Shown piece by piece: positions 1-7,763 of a stretch of DNA of 64,000 nt. The stretch lies in the NCBI RefSeq assembly GCF_016427605.1, contig NZ_JAELXQ010000010.1:43239-107238 (forward strand). Direction: 5' to 3'. How positions within the stretch are numbered: position 1 is the first letter of the stretch; each line of letters begins with the position of its first letter. The notes beneath the pieces are model-generated. The model was not told the DNA's origin. It worked only from the letters and a program-made list of their open reading frames with translations, and made no database searches. The position numbers and the translations under genes were made by a program. This DNA comes from Ochrobactrum sp. Q0168 (lineage in GTDB: Bacteria; Pseudomonadota; Alphaproteobacteria; Rhizobiales; Rhizobiaceae).

Positions 1-387
1 GCCGCCAAGGCTCCCAAAGCAAAAGCTGCACCCAAGGCCGCCAAGGTTGTTGCAGCCGTAGCAGCCCCGGCTGGCCGCAAGGTGAAGAAATATACGCCAG
101 CTGAACGCGCCTCCATTCTTGCTTCGGTTGAAAAGGCCACCAAGGGCGGCAAGACCACGCTGAAGGCTGCATTGCAGCATGCTGAAGTCAGCGAGCAGAC
201 CTATTACAACTGGAAGAACGCTGCAGGAAAGACCGCAGCTCCGGCAGCCGCAAAGGCATCACCGACGAGCGACGATCTGAAGGCGCTTGTAGCACTCGAA
301 GCTGAAAACCTGAAGCTGCGCAAGGAACTGGCTGCAAAGCTTCGCTCCGAAAACACCGAATTGCGCAAGCGTCTCGGCAAGGCGTAA
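1..387 (+). CDS. SyrB-like regulator, 5' end outside window
   Basis: The reading frame is open from base 1, so the true start lies to the left. The visible N-terminus (about 27 residues) is almost only Ala, Lys, Pro and Val, like the tail of a histone H1-like protein. It is followed by a helix-turn-helix-like segment (KKYTPAERASIL through SEQTYYNWK) and a C-terminal heptad-like stretch of Leu/Glu/Lys that could form a coiled coil. This arrangement matches the SyrB-like regulators annotated in Rhizobium and Brucella; the YYNW core also resembles transposase-type HTHs, but no transposase catalytic domain follows. DNA binding is inferred. Confidence 0.6.
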   Translation, partial: AAKAPKAKAAPKAAKVVAAVAAPAGRKVKKYTPAERASILASVEKATKGGKTTLKAALQHAEVSEQTYYNWKNAAGKTAAPAAAKASPTSDDLKALVALEAENLKLRKELAAKLRSENTELRKRLGKA

Positions 388-426
388 CAAACACACATCG
401 GGACAACCCCTGCCCCGAACCTACCA

Positions 427-466
427 AACAGGTGACCTGCGCAAACGTAGGTCACCTGTTTTCGTT
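427..466 (+). terminator. Rho-independent terminator after SyrB-like gene
   Basis: A perfect 12-bp inverted repeat (427-438 with 449-460) has a 10-base loop and is followed by TTTTCGTTTT. It lies 40 bp after the upstream stop codon and between two converging genes. Confidence 0.8.
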
Positions 467-507
467 TTGGAGGTATGTCCCGCTTTCTTCCACTGCTGCG
501 AATGGCT

Positions 508-1083
508 TTAAAGGACCTTCCTTGAGAAGTACGGAAGCTTGATCATTCTTCGCAGTGTTTCATCGCGCCGGATGAAATGATGATAAAGCGCTGCGCCTGC
601 ATGCAGCGCAACTAGTCCAATAATGACGTATACGCATATTAAATGTAGCCAAGACCAGAGTGCTTCATCGGCATCTGACACGGGCAGCGGCATATTGGGC
701 ATGACGAAAAGGTCAAAGACATAGCTGGGGATACCAAGCGGCGAAGTCGACACAATTGCCCAGCCGGTAACGGGCACCAAGATGGTCATTACCAGCAGAA
801 GCCTGTGAACAGCTTTGGCAACACGCCATTCAAGCTGATTGACACCGGGACTGGGCGAAGGATGGGAATTCGCGGCAAACCAAACCATCCGGAGCAGAGC
901 TAGACCTAGGATTAAAAACCCCAGCGATTTATGCCATTGGTAAAGCGAAAACTGGATCAGCGGATTATTCGCCATAGTCTGCGTGAGGAACCCGAGACCG
1001 ATCTGCCCGGCGATCAACAGAGCGATCAACCAGTGCAGTATCCTTGCGACGTAGCCATAAGCGGCCTGTGTGTTGCGCCACAT
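508..1083 (-). CDS. Cytochrome b561 family protein
   Basis: This 191-residue inner-membrane protein is predicted to have four transmembrane helices and to bind b-type haem, passing electrons between the quinone pool and a periplasmic acceptor. Candidate haem histidines are in RILHW, QWHKS, WLHLI and LHAG/LYHH. Length and helix pattern fit the bacterial CybB/YodB-type family. It is the last gene of a minus-strand run containing yceI, a COG4315 gene, an ECF sigma factor and its anti-sigma factor. Cytochrome b561 beside YceI is a recurrent pairing, so a shared role in oxidative or electron-transport stress is inferred. Confidence 0.88.
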   Translation of the reverse strand: MWRNTQAAYGYVARILHWLIALLIAGQIGLGFLTQTMANNPLIQFSLYQWHKSLGFLILGLALLRMVWFAANSHPSPSPGVNQLEWRVAKAVHRLLLVMTILVPVTGWAIVSTSPLGIPSYVFDLFVMPNMPLPVSDADEALWSWLHLICVYVIIGLVALHAGAALYHHFIRRDETLRRMIKLPYFSRKVL

Positions 1084-1110
1084 AACACCCTCCCGGAACC
1101 AGCTCGATGG

Positions 1111-1878
1111 TCACTCAAACTGCTTGTAGGCGCTCATGGCAATTTGCTGAAGGCGAGAGCGCGGTAAGTCGCCAACAAGTGCGCAATCGAGAGTATTATC
1201 GCTCCAGATGAGCGCCTCCAGATTACCCTGCGTCAGATAACGCAACGATGTTTCCTTTTTCTCGTCAGATGGAACAATAAAAAGGGTCACGCGCTTACCG
1301 CTCGTGTCTTCATACATCAATTGCGCCGCTGGCCCGCCATTGGCTGGTAACAGTCGACCGCCAACCAAAGAAAGCCCTTCCGTTCGCAGATCAGGGATGA
1401 CGAGAGTACGCTCCAGTCGCTTGGAAAGCCAAGCCGACAAATGTTGCTCCTGCTCCGCTTTCACCTCAACCGGATGCACGACTTCACTCGTATAAAGGTT
1501 GTGGGCAGCCATTGCCTCCGTCACGATTGGCATCGAAGACGATGGTGTGGTCTCAAGAACACCGCGGCCAAACCATCCGGCCCCTGCTCCTACGGCGATC
1601 AACACCACTGCCGCGGCGGCCATACGCCACGAACCCAGTCGTGCCGCGCGAATTTCGCTTTTGATGGCCATCGGGTTCAGTCGTGCTGGTACGGGCTCCT
1701 CAGCGACATGGCCATAGAGCGCTTGCAAAGTTTCATTCTGTCGCTGCCAGGCTGCCATCTCGGAGGCCAGTTGGGGATTAGCGGATAGCTCTGCATCTAT
1801 CGCCTGGCGGCGTTCATCCGAAAGCAGCCCATCGACATAGGCCTGTAGCTCAGCGTCACTGATCAACTTGCTTTTCAT
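1111..1878 (-). CDS. Membrane anti-sigma factor
   Basis: This 255-residue protein begins ISDAELQAYVDGLL, the usual opening of the COG5662 anti-sigma family, and has one hydrophobic segment near residues 84-105 followed by a periplasmic domain. Its start codon overlaps the stop of the sigma-factor gene by four bases (ATGA), so the two are translationally coupled. The cytoplasmic N-terminus should hold the sigma factor inactive, and the periplasmic part could sense the signal. No Cys/His zinc-binding anti-sigma motif is evident, so a redox-zinc mechanism is not supported. Confidence 0.85.
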   Translation of the reverse strand: MKSKLISDAELQAYVDGLLSDERRQAIDAELSANPQLASEMAAWQRQNETLQALYGHVAEEPVPARLNPMAIKSEIRAARLGSWRMAAAAVVLIAVGAGAGWFGRGVLETTPSSSMPIVTEAMAAHNLYTSEVVHPVEVKAEQEQHLSAWLSKRLERTLVIPDLRTEGLSLVGGRLLPANGGPAAQLMYEDTSGKRVTLFIVPSDEKKETSLRYLTQGNLEALIWSDNTLDCALVGDLPRSRLQQIAMSAYKQFE

Positions 1879-2381
1879 TTCAAGGCCCTCAAATGCGAAC
1901 CGTTCTCCTCTGTAAGACTGCGCAATGTCGCGCGAGCTCGCCCCAGACGTGACATCAAAGTACCAAGCGGAATCTCCAACACTGAAGCTGCCTCGGTGTA
2001 ACTCATACCTTCGACGGCGACCAATAAAAGTGCCTCGCGCTGTTCGGACGGCAGTGTTTGTATTGCGCGGGCGGTTTCAGCGAAAGCAAGCCGGGATGGA
2101 GATGCACTTGGAACCTGTGGCTCGACCATGACACTCGATAATGGCGCATTGTCCGGAGCCCGGCGCCTGTGACGCAACTCGTTGCGCCACAGGTTTACGA
2201 GGATGCGGAAAAGCCATGCGCGCAATGGACCAGACGGCTTCCACAAACTGCTTTTGCGAATTGCGCGCTCCAGACAATCCTGCACCAGATCGTCGGCCCA
2301 ATCGATGTCATGTGTCAGCGCTCGGGCATAACGCCTGAGCGCTGGAACACATTCCTCAATTTCCTCCAAAAAGCGCGACAT
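1875..2381 (-). CDS. ECF-type RNA polymerase sigma factor
   Basis: A 168-residue sigma factor with region 2 (DDLVQDCLERAIRKSSLW, about residues 30-47) and region 4 (LPSEQREALLLV to GTLMSRLGRARATL, about 112-155). Regions 1 and 3 are absent, as in ECF sigma factors. It is coupled to the anti-sigma gene by an ATGA overlap. The upstream genes of the same run are likely targets together with its own operon; the promoter sequence it recognises could not be deduced with confidence. Confidence 0.92.
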   Translation of the reverse strand: MSRFLEEIEECVPALRRYARALTHDIDWADDLVQDCLERAIRKSSLWKPSGPLRAWLFRILVNLWRNELRHRRRAPDNAPLSSVMVEPQVPSASPSRLAFAETARAIQTLPSEQREALLLVAVEGMSYTEAASVLEIPLGTLMSRLGRARATLRSLTEENGSHLRALK

Positions 2382-2400
2382 TCCCGAACCGCTCCTGCAC

Positions 2401-2796
2401 TCAATCCTTGGCTATGTGCCAGATACCGCCGACTCCGTCACCAGACACATCGCCGGGTTTTTTGTCGCCCTGCCAAAGGTATAGCGGCTTTTCTTTATGT
2501 GCCCACTGTTTCGTGCCATCCTTGCGCGTGACGAGACTGAACTCGGAATCCATTTTTGCATCCTTGGAAGCCTCCAGAGGCGGCCATTTCTTCGCGCAGT
2601 CATTGTAACAATTGGATGCCCCCTTATTGTCCTTGTCAAACACATAAAGGGTCATTCCCTTGGCGTCGGTCAGAACGTCGCCCTTCGCTGTTTTCATCGT
2701 CTTGACGGCACCAGAAGCATAATCTTCGCTATGGGCGGCCAATGGTATGCTGATGACAAGAGCGGCAGTTGTCAAAAACGCTGTCACTTTAATCAT
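2401..2796 (-). CDS. Secreted COG4315-type protein
   Basis: A 131-residue protein with a signal peptide (cleavage near AAHS) and the paired Y-x-F/W-x-x-D repeats typical of COG4315 (LYVFDKDNKG near the middle and LYLWQGDKKPGD near the end), plus two cysteines in NCYNDCAKKW. A strong GAGGAGG ribosome site precedes the start. Its biochemical function is unknown. It sits between yceI and the ECF sigma gene on the same strand, 19 bp before the sigma gene, so it is probably a member of the sigma regulon. Confidence 0.85.
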   Translation of the reverse strand: MIKVTAFLTTAALVISIPLAAHSEDYASGAVKTMKTAKGDVLTDAKGMTLYVFDKDNKGASNCYNDCAKKWPPLEASKDAKMDSEFSLVTRKDGTKQWAHKEKPLYLWQGDKKPGDVSGDGVGGIWHIAKD

Positions 2797-2877
2797 GATA
2801 GTCCTCCTCTACGGGTTGGTCTTAGTCTCCGTCTTGAAGAACACCGCAAGAATGAATTTAATCCCTATGACCGAATA

Positions 2878-3441
2878 TTATTTTGCACCCAGCAGTTCCA
2901 TTTCGAAATCGACCACATTGGAATAGATCGGTGTGCCGACATCCATTCCATAGGGTGACCGCAAAACCTTGCCGGTTACATGAAAGGTAACGGTCTTCTC
3001 ATCGTGACCAACCATGGACGCAAAGAATGTTTCGCCATGTGACTTGCCGCGGGCGGTCAAAACACCATCGATCCGGGCGTTCAGAGGCCCGGTCTGTGTG
3101 ATCTTTGTCGATCGAAATACGAGAACCGGATAATGCTCAATATCAAAGACCGCTGAAGATCTGAGAAAATCGCTGATGCGGGTCTGTTTCGCGTCGACAC
3201 TCGCGGGCTTGAGCGTGAAGGACACAGACGACTTTGCCAGATTTTGAGCATTGAGATTAAACTCACCGGCAAATTCGGCGAAAGAACCCGCCAGCCCGCC
3301 ACCGCCAACCTGACCGACACGAAAACCGATCACCGATGAATGCTGGATCGTATAATGTCCGTTGACGGCTTCCAGACTACCGGCCAGCGACGATACTGGC
3401 GAAAGGAAGAGTAACACTGAAATAGAGAGTGCGCGGATCAT
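2878..3441 (-). CDS. YceI family periplasmic protein
   Basis: A 187-residue protein with a cleavable signal peptide (about residues 1-20) and the YceI fold signatures: GHYTIQHSSVIGFRV near the N-terminus, repeated beta strands, and FDIEHYPVLVF in the middle. The family forms a lipocalin-like barrel that binds an isoprenoid chain and is often induced by stress. It is the first gene of the minus-strand stress operon, and a GGGAGG ribosome site precedes the ATG. Confidence 0.9.
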   Translation of the reverse strand: MIRALSISVLLFLSPVSSLAGSLEAVNGHYTIQHSSVIGFRVGQVGGGGLAGSFAEFAGEFNLNAQNLAKSSVSFTLKPASVDAKQTRISDFLRSSAVFDIEHYPVLVFRSTKITQTGPLNARIDGVLTARGKSHGETFFASMVGHDEKTVTFHVTGKVLRSPYGMDVGTPIYSNVVDFEMELLGAK

Positions 3442-3463
3442 GACGACCTCCCATGTCTGCTAC

Positions 3464-3469
3464 ATTATA
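3464..3469 (-). promoter_or_regulatory. Possible -10 element upstream of yceI
   Basis: On the minus strand this reads TATAAT, a perfect sigma-70 -10 hexamer 22 bases upstream of the yceI ATG. The -35 at optimal spacing (AAGGCC) is poor, so recognition by housekeeping sigma alone is uncertain. Confidence 0.35.
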
Positions 3470-3584
3470 GCATCAACACCCGGTCCGGCCTTTTAATCCG
3501 TCGCTTGTCGCATTCTTTGCTAGTAAATCTTTTTCCCGTCGGTTGCGATAACGGCGACCGGCGGGAAAATCTCTCAACCTTAAT

Positions 3585-4463
3585 TTACTTGTGTTCAGGC
3601 CAGCCGTAGCGGTCGTCCAGAGCGTCGTAGTCGGCTAGTCCCGTTACCGCGCTGAATTCCCCATATGTCACCATGGCTTCTGCACGGCTATGGGGAGTGC
3701 CTTCCGCCTTCAACACATCAAGCGTGTCCCGAACAGCTTTTACCGCTGAGAACAGAGCAGAAAGCGCATAGAAGGCGACATTGAAGCCAAGCTCTTCCAG
3801 GTCTTTTGCCGTCAGCGCGGTGGTATCGTTGCCGTCGACGATGCTGACAACTTTTGGACCCTGCACGCCCCTGGAAACAGCCTCAACGTCGGCAATTTTC
3901 TTGATGCCGTCGACAAACACGAGATCGGCGCCCGCATCCTGATAGAGCTTTGCGCGGCGAATGGCCTCATCGATGCCCTCGCTCTGGATCGCATCCGTCC
4001 GTGCAATCAACAGCATTGGGAGCTGACCACGCGCTTCGACAGCACAGCGCAGACGGCGTATGTTTTCCTCCGCAGGGATAACGCGGACGCCAGAGCGCTG
4101 GCCGCATCTCTTCGGCAATTGCTGGTCTTCAAGATGGATTGCAGCCACACCAGCCTGGATATACTCCTCGACCGTTCGCCAGATATTGGCGGGACCGCCA
4201 TAACCGGTATCAGCGTCGGCAATAACCGGGATATCAACCGCCCGAACCATGTCCCGCGCATGCGTCGTCATTTCGGTTTGCGACAGCAAACCAATATCCG
4301 GCAAGCCCAACCGCGAGGCCGTCGCTCCGAAACCGGTCATATAAATGGCGGGAAATTGCGCCATCTCGACCAGTCGTGCCGTCAATGCATCGGCTGCGCC
4401 GGGCGCCTGAAGCAAACGGCCGGACTCAATGCCAGCTCTCAGTTTTTCAGCTGTGTTTTTCAT
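3585..4463 (-). CDS. Isocitrate lyase/PEP mutase family lyase
   Basis: A (beta/alpha)8 lyase of about 292 residues. The metal-binding DADTGYGG segment and a KRCG active-site loop (LPKRCGQRSG) are both present, so it should be active. Relatives cleave 2-methylisocitrate, oxaloacetate or dimethylmalate-type acids to pyruvate plus a second product; the exact substrate cannot be read from sequence. I start it at the second of two adjacent ATGs because GGGAGG then sits at good spacing. A longer frame extends to 4544 but that extension is rich in Cys/Arg and overlaps the SDR gene. It is transcribed with that SDR, divergently from the MFS transporter. Confidence 0.82.
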   Translation of the reverse strand: MKNTAEKLRAGIESGRLLQAPGAADALTARLVEMAQFPAIYMTGFGATASRLGLPDIGLLSQTEMTTHARDMVRAVDIPVIADADTGYGGPANIWRTVEEYIQAGVAAIHLEDQQLPKRCGQRSGVRVIPAEENIRRLRCAVEARGQLPMLLIARTDAIQSEGIDEAIRRAKLYQDAGADLVFVDGIKKIADVEAVSRGVQGPKVVSIVDGNDTTALTAKDLEELGFNVAFYALSALFSAVKAVRDTLDVLKAEGTPHSRAEAMVTYGEFSAVTGLADYDALDDRYGWPEHK

Positions 4464-4477
4464 CATGTCCTCCCTGT

Positions 4478-5245
4478 TCAGCGGCCGCCAGAAACATCCA
4501 CAACGACACCGGTGATATAGGACGCCTCTCCGGAGAGGAGCCAAACAGCAGCATCAGCAACTTCAGCCGCAGTGCCAAGCCGCTTCAGCGGGATCATATT
4601 GGCCATCGCTTCGATATTGGCCGGATCAGCAAAAACATCCTGCTGAATTTCCGTATTGATGACGCCGGGAGCCAGCGCATTAACACGCGCCTTCGGTGCA
4701 AGTTCCTTGGCAAGTGCGACCGTGAAAGACGCGATTGCGCCTTTGGTCGTTGCATAAACGATATTGCCGACCATGCCACCCGTGCGCGCAGCAATAGAAG
4801 ACAAATTGACAACGGAGCGGTCATCACGACTGGAAGGAGCGCGAATGAACGCGCTGGAAACATAAAAAGCGCTCTTCAGATTGACGCTGAGAACACGGTC
4901 GAGTTCCGGCTCGTTCATATCCTCGACAGTCATGCGCTGTCCGATGATGCCGGCATTGTTCAAAAGGTGATCAATGCCACCAAACGACATTACAAGCGCT
5001 TCCATGGCAGCTTCAACCGACGACTGTTCTGCAACATTGACCGTTGAGGTCAATACGCGGTCGCCATGAATGGCCTGACATTCAGCGAGTCGCTCGGCAT
5101 TGATGTCCCACACCGCAACTTTCGCACCGAGCCCCACCAGCTTGTCGGTAACGGCTCGTCCGATTCCCGAAGCGCCTCCAGTGACAAGAACGGTCCGGGC
5201 GACGAAATAGCCCGAGCTGGCGATTGCCAATTGAGTTTGCTGCAT
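4478..5245 (-). CDS. SDR family NAD(P)-dependent oxidoreductase
   Basis: A 255-residue classical short-chain dehydrogenase. It has the cofactor motif TGGASGIG (about residues 22-29), the NNAG motif, a catalytic Ser in VVNLSS and the YATTK active-site pair (Y-x-x-x-K). The start is 35 bases upstream of a palindrome-bearing divergent promoter region. It precedes the PEP-mutase-family lyase, so it probably oxidises a hydroxy acid that the lyase then cleaves. The substrate is not known. Confidence 0.88.
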   Translation of the reverse strand: MQQTQLAIASSGYFVARTVLVTGGASGIGRAVTDKLVGLGAKVAVWDINAERLAECQAIHGDRVLTSTVNVAEQSSVEAAMEALVMSFGGIDHLLNNAGIIGQRMTVEDMNEPELDRVLSVNLKSAFYVSSAFIRAPSSRDDRSVVNLSSIAARTGGMVGNIVYATTKGAIASFTVALAKELAPKARVNALAPGVINTEIQQDVFADPANIEAMANMIPLKRLGTAAEVADAAVWLLSGEASYITGVVVDVSGGR

Positions 5246-5316
5246 TTAAACCCTCCCGCCACAAATGGCGTCATGTTTCAGTCGGCGGCAAGAATGACCA
5301 GATAAGTCCGATTGTC

Positions 5317-5332
5317 AACTAGGGTTCTAGTT
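5317..5332. promoter_or_regulatory. Candidate operator in divergent SDR/MFS region
   Basis: A perfect inverted repeat AACTAG-GGTT-CTAGTT (6-4-6) lies between the divergent SDR and MFS genes. Two GntR/FCD regulator genes are nearby, so it is a candidate operator; the pairing is inferred. Confidence 0.4.
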
Positions 5333-5375
5333 TATGTATGCCACTTGTGCGTACTTCCTTTCCGGTCTATAGGTA

Positions 5376-5394
5376 CGCGACGAAAGGTGTCGCG
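5376..5394. repeat. Inverted repeat near MFS start
   Basis: CGCGAC and GTCGCG are separated by seven bases, 32 bp before the MFS ATG. It may be an operator or an mRNA leader hairpin. Confidence 0.3.
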
Positions 5395-5426
5395 GAGGGC
5401 GACATCAAAGCTTAGGGAGGAATGTC

Positions 5427-6734
5427 ATGGCGGATGCAATCCGTGCTGACGGCGCTCATTTGAATACAAGTCTACGCGACCGAACGATCCGCAAACTCAA
5501 TATGCGCATCGTCCTTTTCTGCTTCATCTGCTTCATCGTGAACTATCTGGATCGCGTGAATATCGGCTTCGCCGCGCTGCACATGAATGACGACATCGGC
5601 CTGACCCCATACATGTTCGGTCTTGGTGCGGGGATTTTCTTCATCGGCTATCTGGCTTTTGAAATCCCCAGCAACATGATCCTGCACAAAGTCGGTCCGC
5701 GGATATGGATCGCCCGTATCATGGTCACCTGGGGTATTGTCTCCTGCGCTATGGCCTTCGTACAGGGACCAACCTCCTTCTATATCCTGCGTTTTCTGCT
5801 CGGCGTTGCCGAAGCGGGCTTTGCGCCAGGCGTACTCCTCTATCTGACCTACTGGTTTCCTGCCAAAGAACGCGGCCGCGCAACGGCTCTCTTCATGGCC
5901 GCAACCGTGCTCTCGATTGTTATCGGAGCCCCCATTTCCGGTTGGCTGATCGATGCAGGCGAAGGTCTGTTCGGCCTGCATGGCTGGCAAGCAATGTTCA
6001 TTCTTGAAGGACTTCCTGCCATCGTTCTTGGTGTCATCACCTTCTTCTATCTAGTCGATTCACCGCAAAAGGACAGCAAATGGCTGACGGCGGACGAACG
6101 TGCCTGGCTTCTTGAACAGCTTGCTGAAGACGAGAAGAACACCCAGCCCGACACGCGACACAGCCTGCGCGAAATCTTCAGCGATTTCCGGGTATGGCTT
6201 CTCACGCTGGTTTACATGTTCAACGGCATCGCGGTTTATGGTGTGATCATGTGGCTACCGCAGATCGTGAAGACCTTCGGTCTGACGACCCTGCAGTCTG
6301 GCTTCGTCTCGGCCGTGCCATTCATTTTCGCAGCATTCGGGCTCGTCTTCATTTCGCGCAGTTCCGACCGCACGGGCGAACGCAAGATTCACACGGCTAT
6401 CTCCGGCCTGTTCGGCGGCCTGTTCCTGGCGGCCAGTGCGCTTGCACCTAACCCTTATCTGGGCCTGTTGCTTCTCTGCATCTGCGCCTTCTTCCTCTGG
6501 TCCTACCTTGGCGTTTTCTGGACTTTGCCTACGCAGTTCCTCACCGGCGCCGCAGCGGCTGGCGGATTGGCTGCTATCAATGGCTTTGCCCAGATCGGTG
6601 GTTTTACTGGTCCCTATATTGTCGGCTGGGTTAAAACTGCGACCGATAGTTTTTCGATCTCGCTTCTGGTACTTGCAATATTTCCGATCATTAGCTTCTT
6701 CCTCTGCATGAGCTTGAAAGCTAAACGCGACTAG
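5427..6734 (+). CDS. MFS transporter, ACS (anion:cation symporter) family
   Basis: A 435-residue, 12-helix inner-membrane permease. The first helix contains NYLDRVNIGFAAL and the loop after helix 2 contains EIPSNMILHKVGPRIWIAR, both characteristic of the ACS family that takes up organic acid anions such as tartrate, glucarate, galactonate and phthalate. The GGGAGG ribosome site is clear. It opens the plus-strand sugar-acid locus, so an aldarate or uronate substrate is likely. A stem-loop follows the stop codon. Confidence 0.9.
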   Translation: MADAIRADGAHLNTSLRDRTIRKLNMRIVLFCFICFIVNYLDRVNIGFAALHMNDDIGLTPYMFGLGAGIFFIGYLAFEIPSNMILHKVGPRIWIARIMVTWGIVSCAMAFVQGPTSFYILRFLLGVAEAGFAPGVLLYLTYWFPAKERGRATALFMAATVLSIVIGAPISGWLIDAGEGLFGLHGWQAMFILEGLPAIVLGVITFFYLVDSPQKDSKWLTADERAWLLEQLAEDEKNTQPDTRHSLREIFSDFRVWLLTLVYMFNGIAVYGVIMWLPQIVKTFGLTTLQSGFVSAVPFIFAAFGLVFISRSSDRTGERKIHTAISGLFGGLFLAASALAPNPYLGLLLLCICAFFLWSYLGVFWTLPTQFLTGAAAAGGLAAINGFAQIGGFTGPYIVGWVKTATDSFSISLLVLAIFPIISFFLCMSLKAKRD

Positions 6735-6743
6735 ACCACATTA

Positions 6744-6771
6744 CCGGCAGCGATCAAAAATTCGCTGCCGG
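6744..6771 (+). terminator. Stem-loop after MFS gene
   Basis: A perfect 10-bp stem (CCGGCAGCGA with its complement) and an 8-base loop, followed by AAATTCTTT. The U-tract is weak, so it may only attenuate transcription into the next gene. Confidence 0.55.
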
Positions 6772-6799
6772 AAATTCTTTGAGGAGACCGTGTGCTGGC

Positions 6800-7525
6800 A
6801 TGACAAAGCCGAAAACGCCCCCCCGCAAGAGTCTTGTCCCGATGATCGCTGATAAAATTCGTGCGGCCATTGTCGACGCCGAGCTTGATTTCGGGGAAAA
6901 CCTCTCCGAAGACACTTTGGCCTCGGCATTTGAAGTCAGCCGGACACCTGTTCGCGAAGCGCTCAATCTGTTGCAGATGGAGGGGCTGGTAATCATTGTA
7001 CCGAAATCCGGCACCTATGTCTTCACGCCGACGCTCGAAGACATTGCCGAACTTTGCGACTATCGCGTTGGGCTGGAAAAGCAGGCTATTGCATTAACGC
7101 CGCAACAATCGCTGCCATTGGCGGTCAGTGAGCTGCAGAAACAGTTGCAGGCAATGACCGAGGCCATTGAAAGCAGCGATATGCAGGCTTATGGCCGCGC
7201 TGATACGGCATTTCACCTCGCCTTCTTCCATCATTGCGGCAATCGCTATCTGAAAAACGCCTATGATCTTATTCTAGGCCGCGTGGCGTCGTTGAGAACA
7301 CATCTCGCCATTCGCGCCGAAGGTGAACCGGATCGGTCCTATAAGGATCATGCGCATATGATCAGCCTTTTTGCCGATAATAAGCGCGACCAGCTCTCCA
7401 CGATACTGACCGCGCATATTCTTCGCACCAAGGATAATTATCTCGACGCATTTCAGAAGCTGTCGGCAAACGTCAATGGCGGCAGAGCAGCGCGACTTCG
7501 CCGGCGTCTGGCACTGACCGAATAA
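6800..7525 (+). CDS. GntR family regulator, FCD type
   Basis: A transcription factor of about 241 residues. An N-terminal winged helix (IADKIRAAIVDAELDF, then LASAFEVSRTPVREALNLL and a wing ending KSGTYVF) is followed by an all-helical FCD effector domain with the expected metal-type residues (DTAFHLAFFHHCGN, then DHAHMISL). FCD regulators usually bind organic acids and repress the neighbouring catabolic genes. ATG at 6800 is preferred; an in-frame TTG at 6779 lacks a ribosome site. It lies between the MFS transporter and a second GntR gene. Confidence 0.87.
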   Translation: MTKPKTPPRKSLVPMIADKIRAAIVDAELDFGENLSEDTLASAFEVSRTPVREALNLLQMEGLVIIVPKSGTYVFTPTLEDIAELCDYRVGLEKQAIALTPQQSLPLAVSELQKQLQAMTEAIESSDMQAYGRADTAFHLAFFHHCGNRYLKNAYDLILGRVASLRTHLAIRAEGEPDRSYKDHAHMISLFADNKRDQLSTILTAHILRTKDNYLDAFQKLSANVNGGRAARLRRRLALTE

Positions 7526-7560
7526 TCCAAAACCACATCGCCCTATGGCGGGCTTGTTTT

Positions 7561-7588
7561 AATGGCGCCACGGCGCCATTTTTATTTT
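7561..7588 (+). terminator. Rho-independent terminator after first gntR gene
   Basis: AATGGCGCC pairs with GGCGCCATT, followed directly by TTTATTTT. It separates the two GntR genes into different transcripts. Confidence 0.75.
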
Positions 7589-7684
7589 CAACATCATCAG
7601 ACTTCTAACAATTCACTGCTCGGCCGTGCAGCGGATGGCAAGCCAGCGTGCATGACAATCGCTAATCGTTCGCAGTCACTTAAA

Positions 7685-7700
7685 ATCTGATACATCAGAT
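7685..7700. promoter_or_regulatory. Perfect 16-bp palindrome, likely GntR operator
   Basis: ATCTGATACATCAGAT is perfectly symmetrical (7-2-7) and lies immediately upstream of TTGACA at 7702-7707, a consensus -35. It precedes the second gntR gene by 63 bp. This is the expected form and place for an autoregulatory FCD-GntR operator. Confidence 0.6.
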
Positions 7701-7701
7701 A

Positions 7702-7731
7702 TTGACATATCACGAAATGAGCAGCTATGCC
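7702..7731 (+). promoter_or_regulatory. Sigma-70-like promoter for second gntR gene
   Basis: TTGACA at 7702-7707 is followed after 18 bases by TATGCC, a weak -10. It overlaps the edge of the palindrome, so binding there should block or modulate transcription. Confidence 0.4.
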
Positions 7732-7763
7732 TTTCACCGAGGAGTTTCAGGGAGATTTGAACT

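Noticed and set aside
2497-2958. Long plus-strand frame opposite the COG4315 and YceI genes
   Set aside because: Antisense shadow with no family features and no ribosome site; the minus-strand genes have clear domains and signals.
4464-4544. N-terminal extension of the lyase
   Set aside because: Cys/Arg-rich, overlaps the SDR gene, and a strong ribosome site lies just before 4463.
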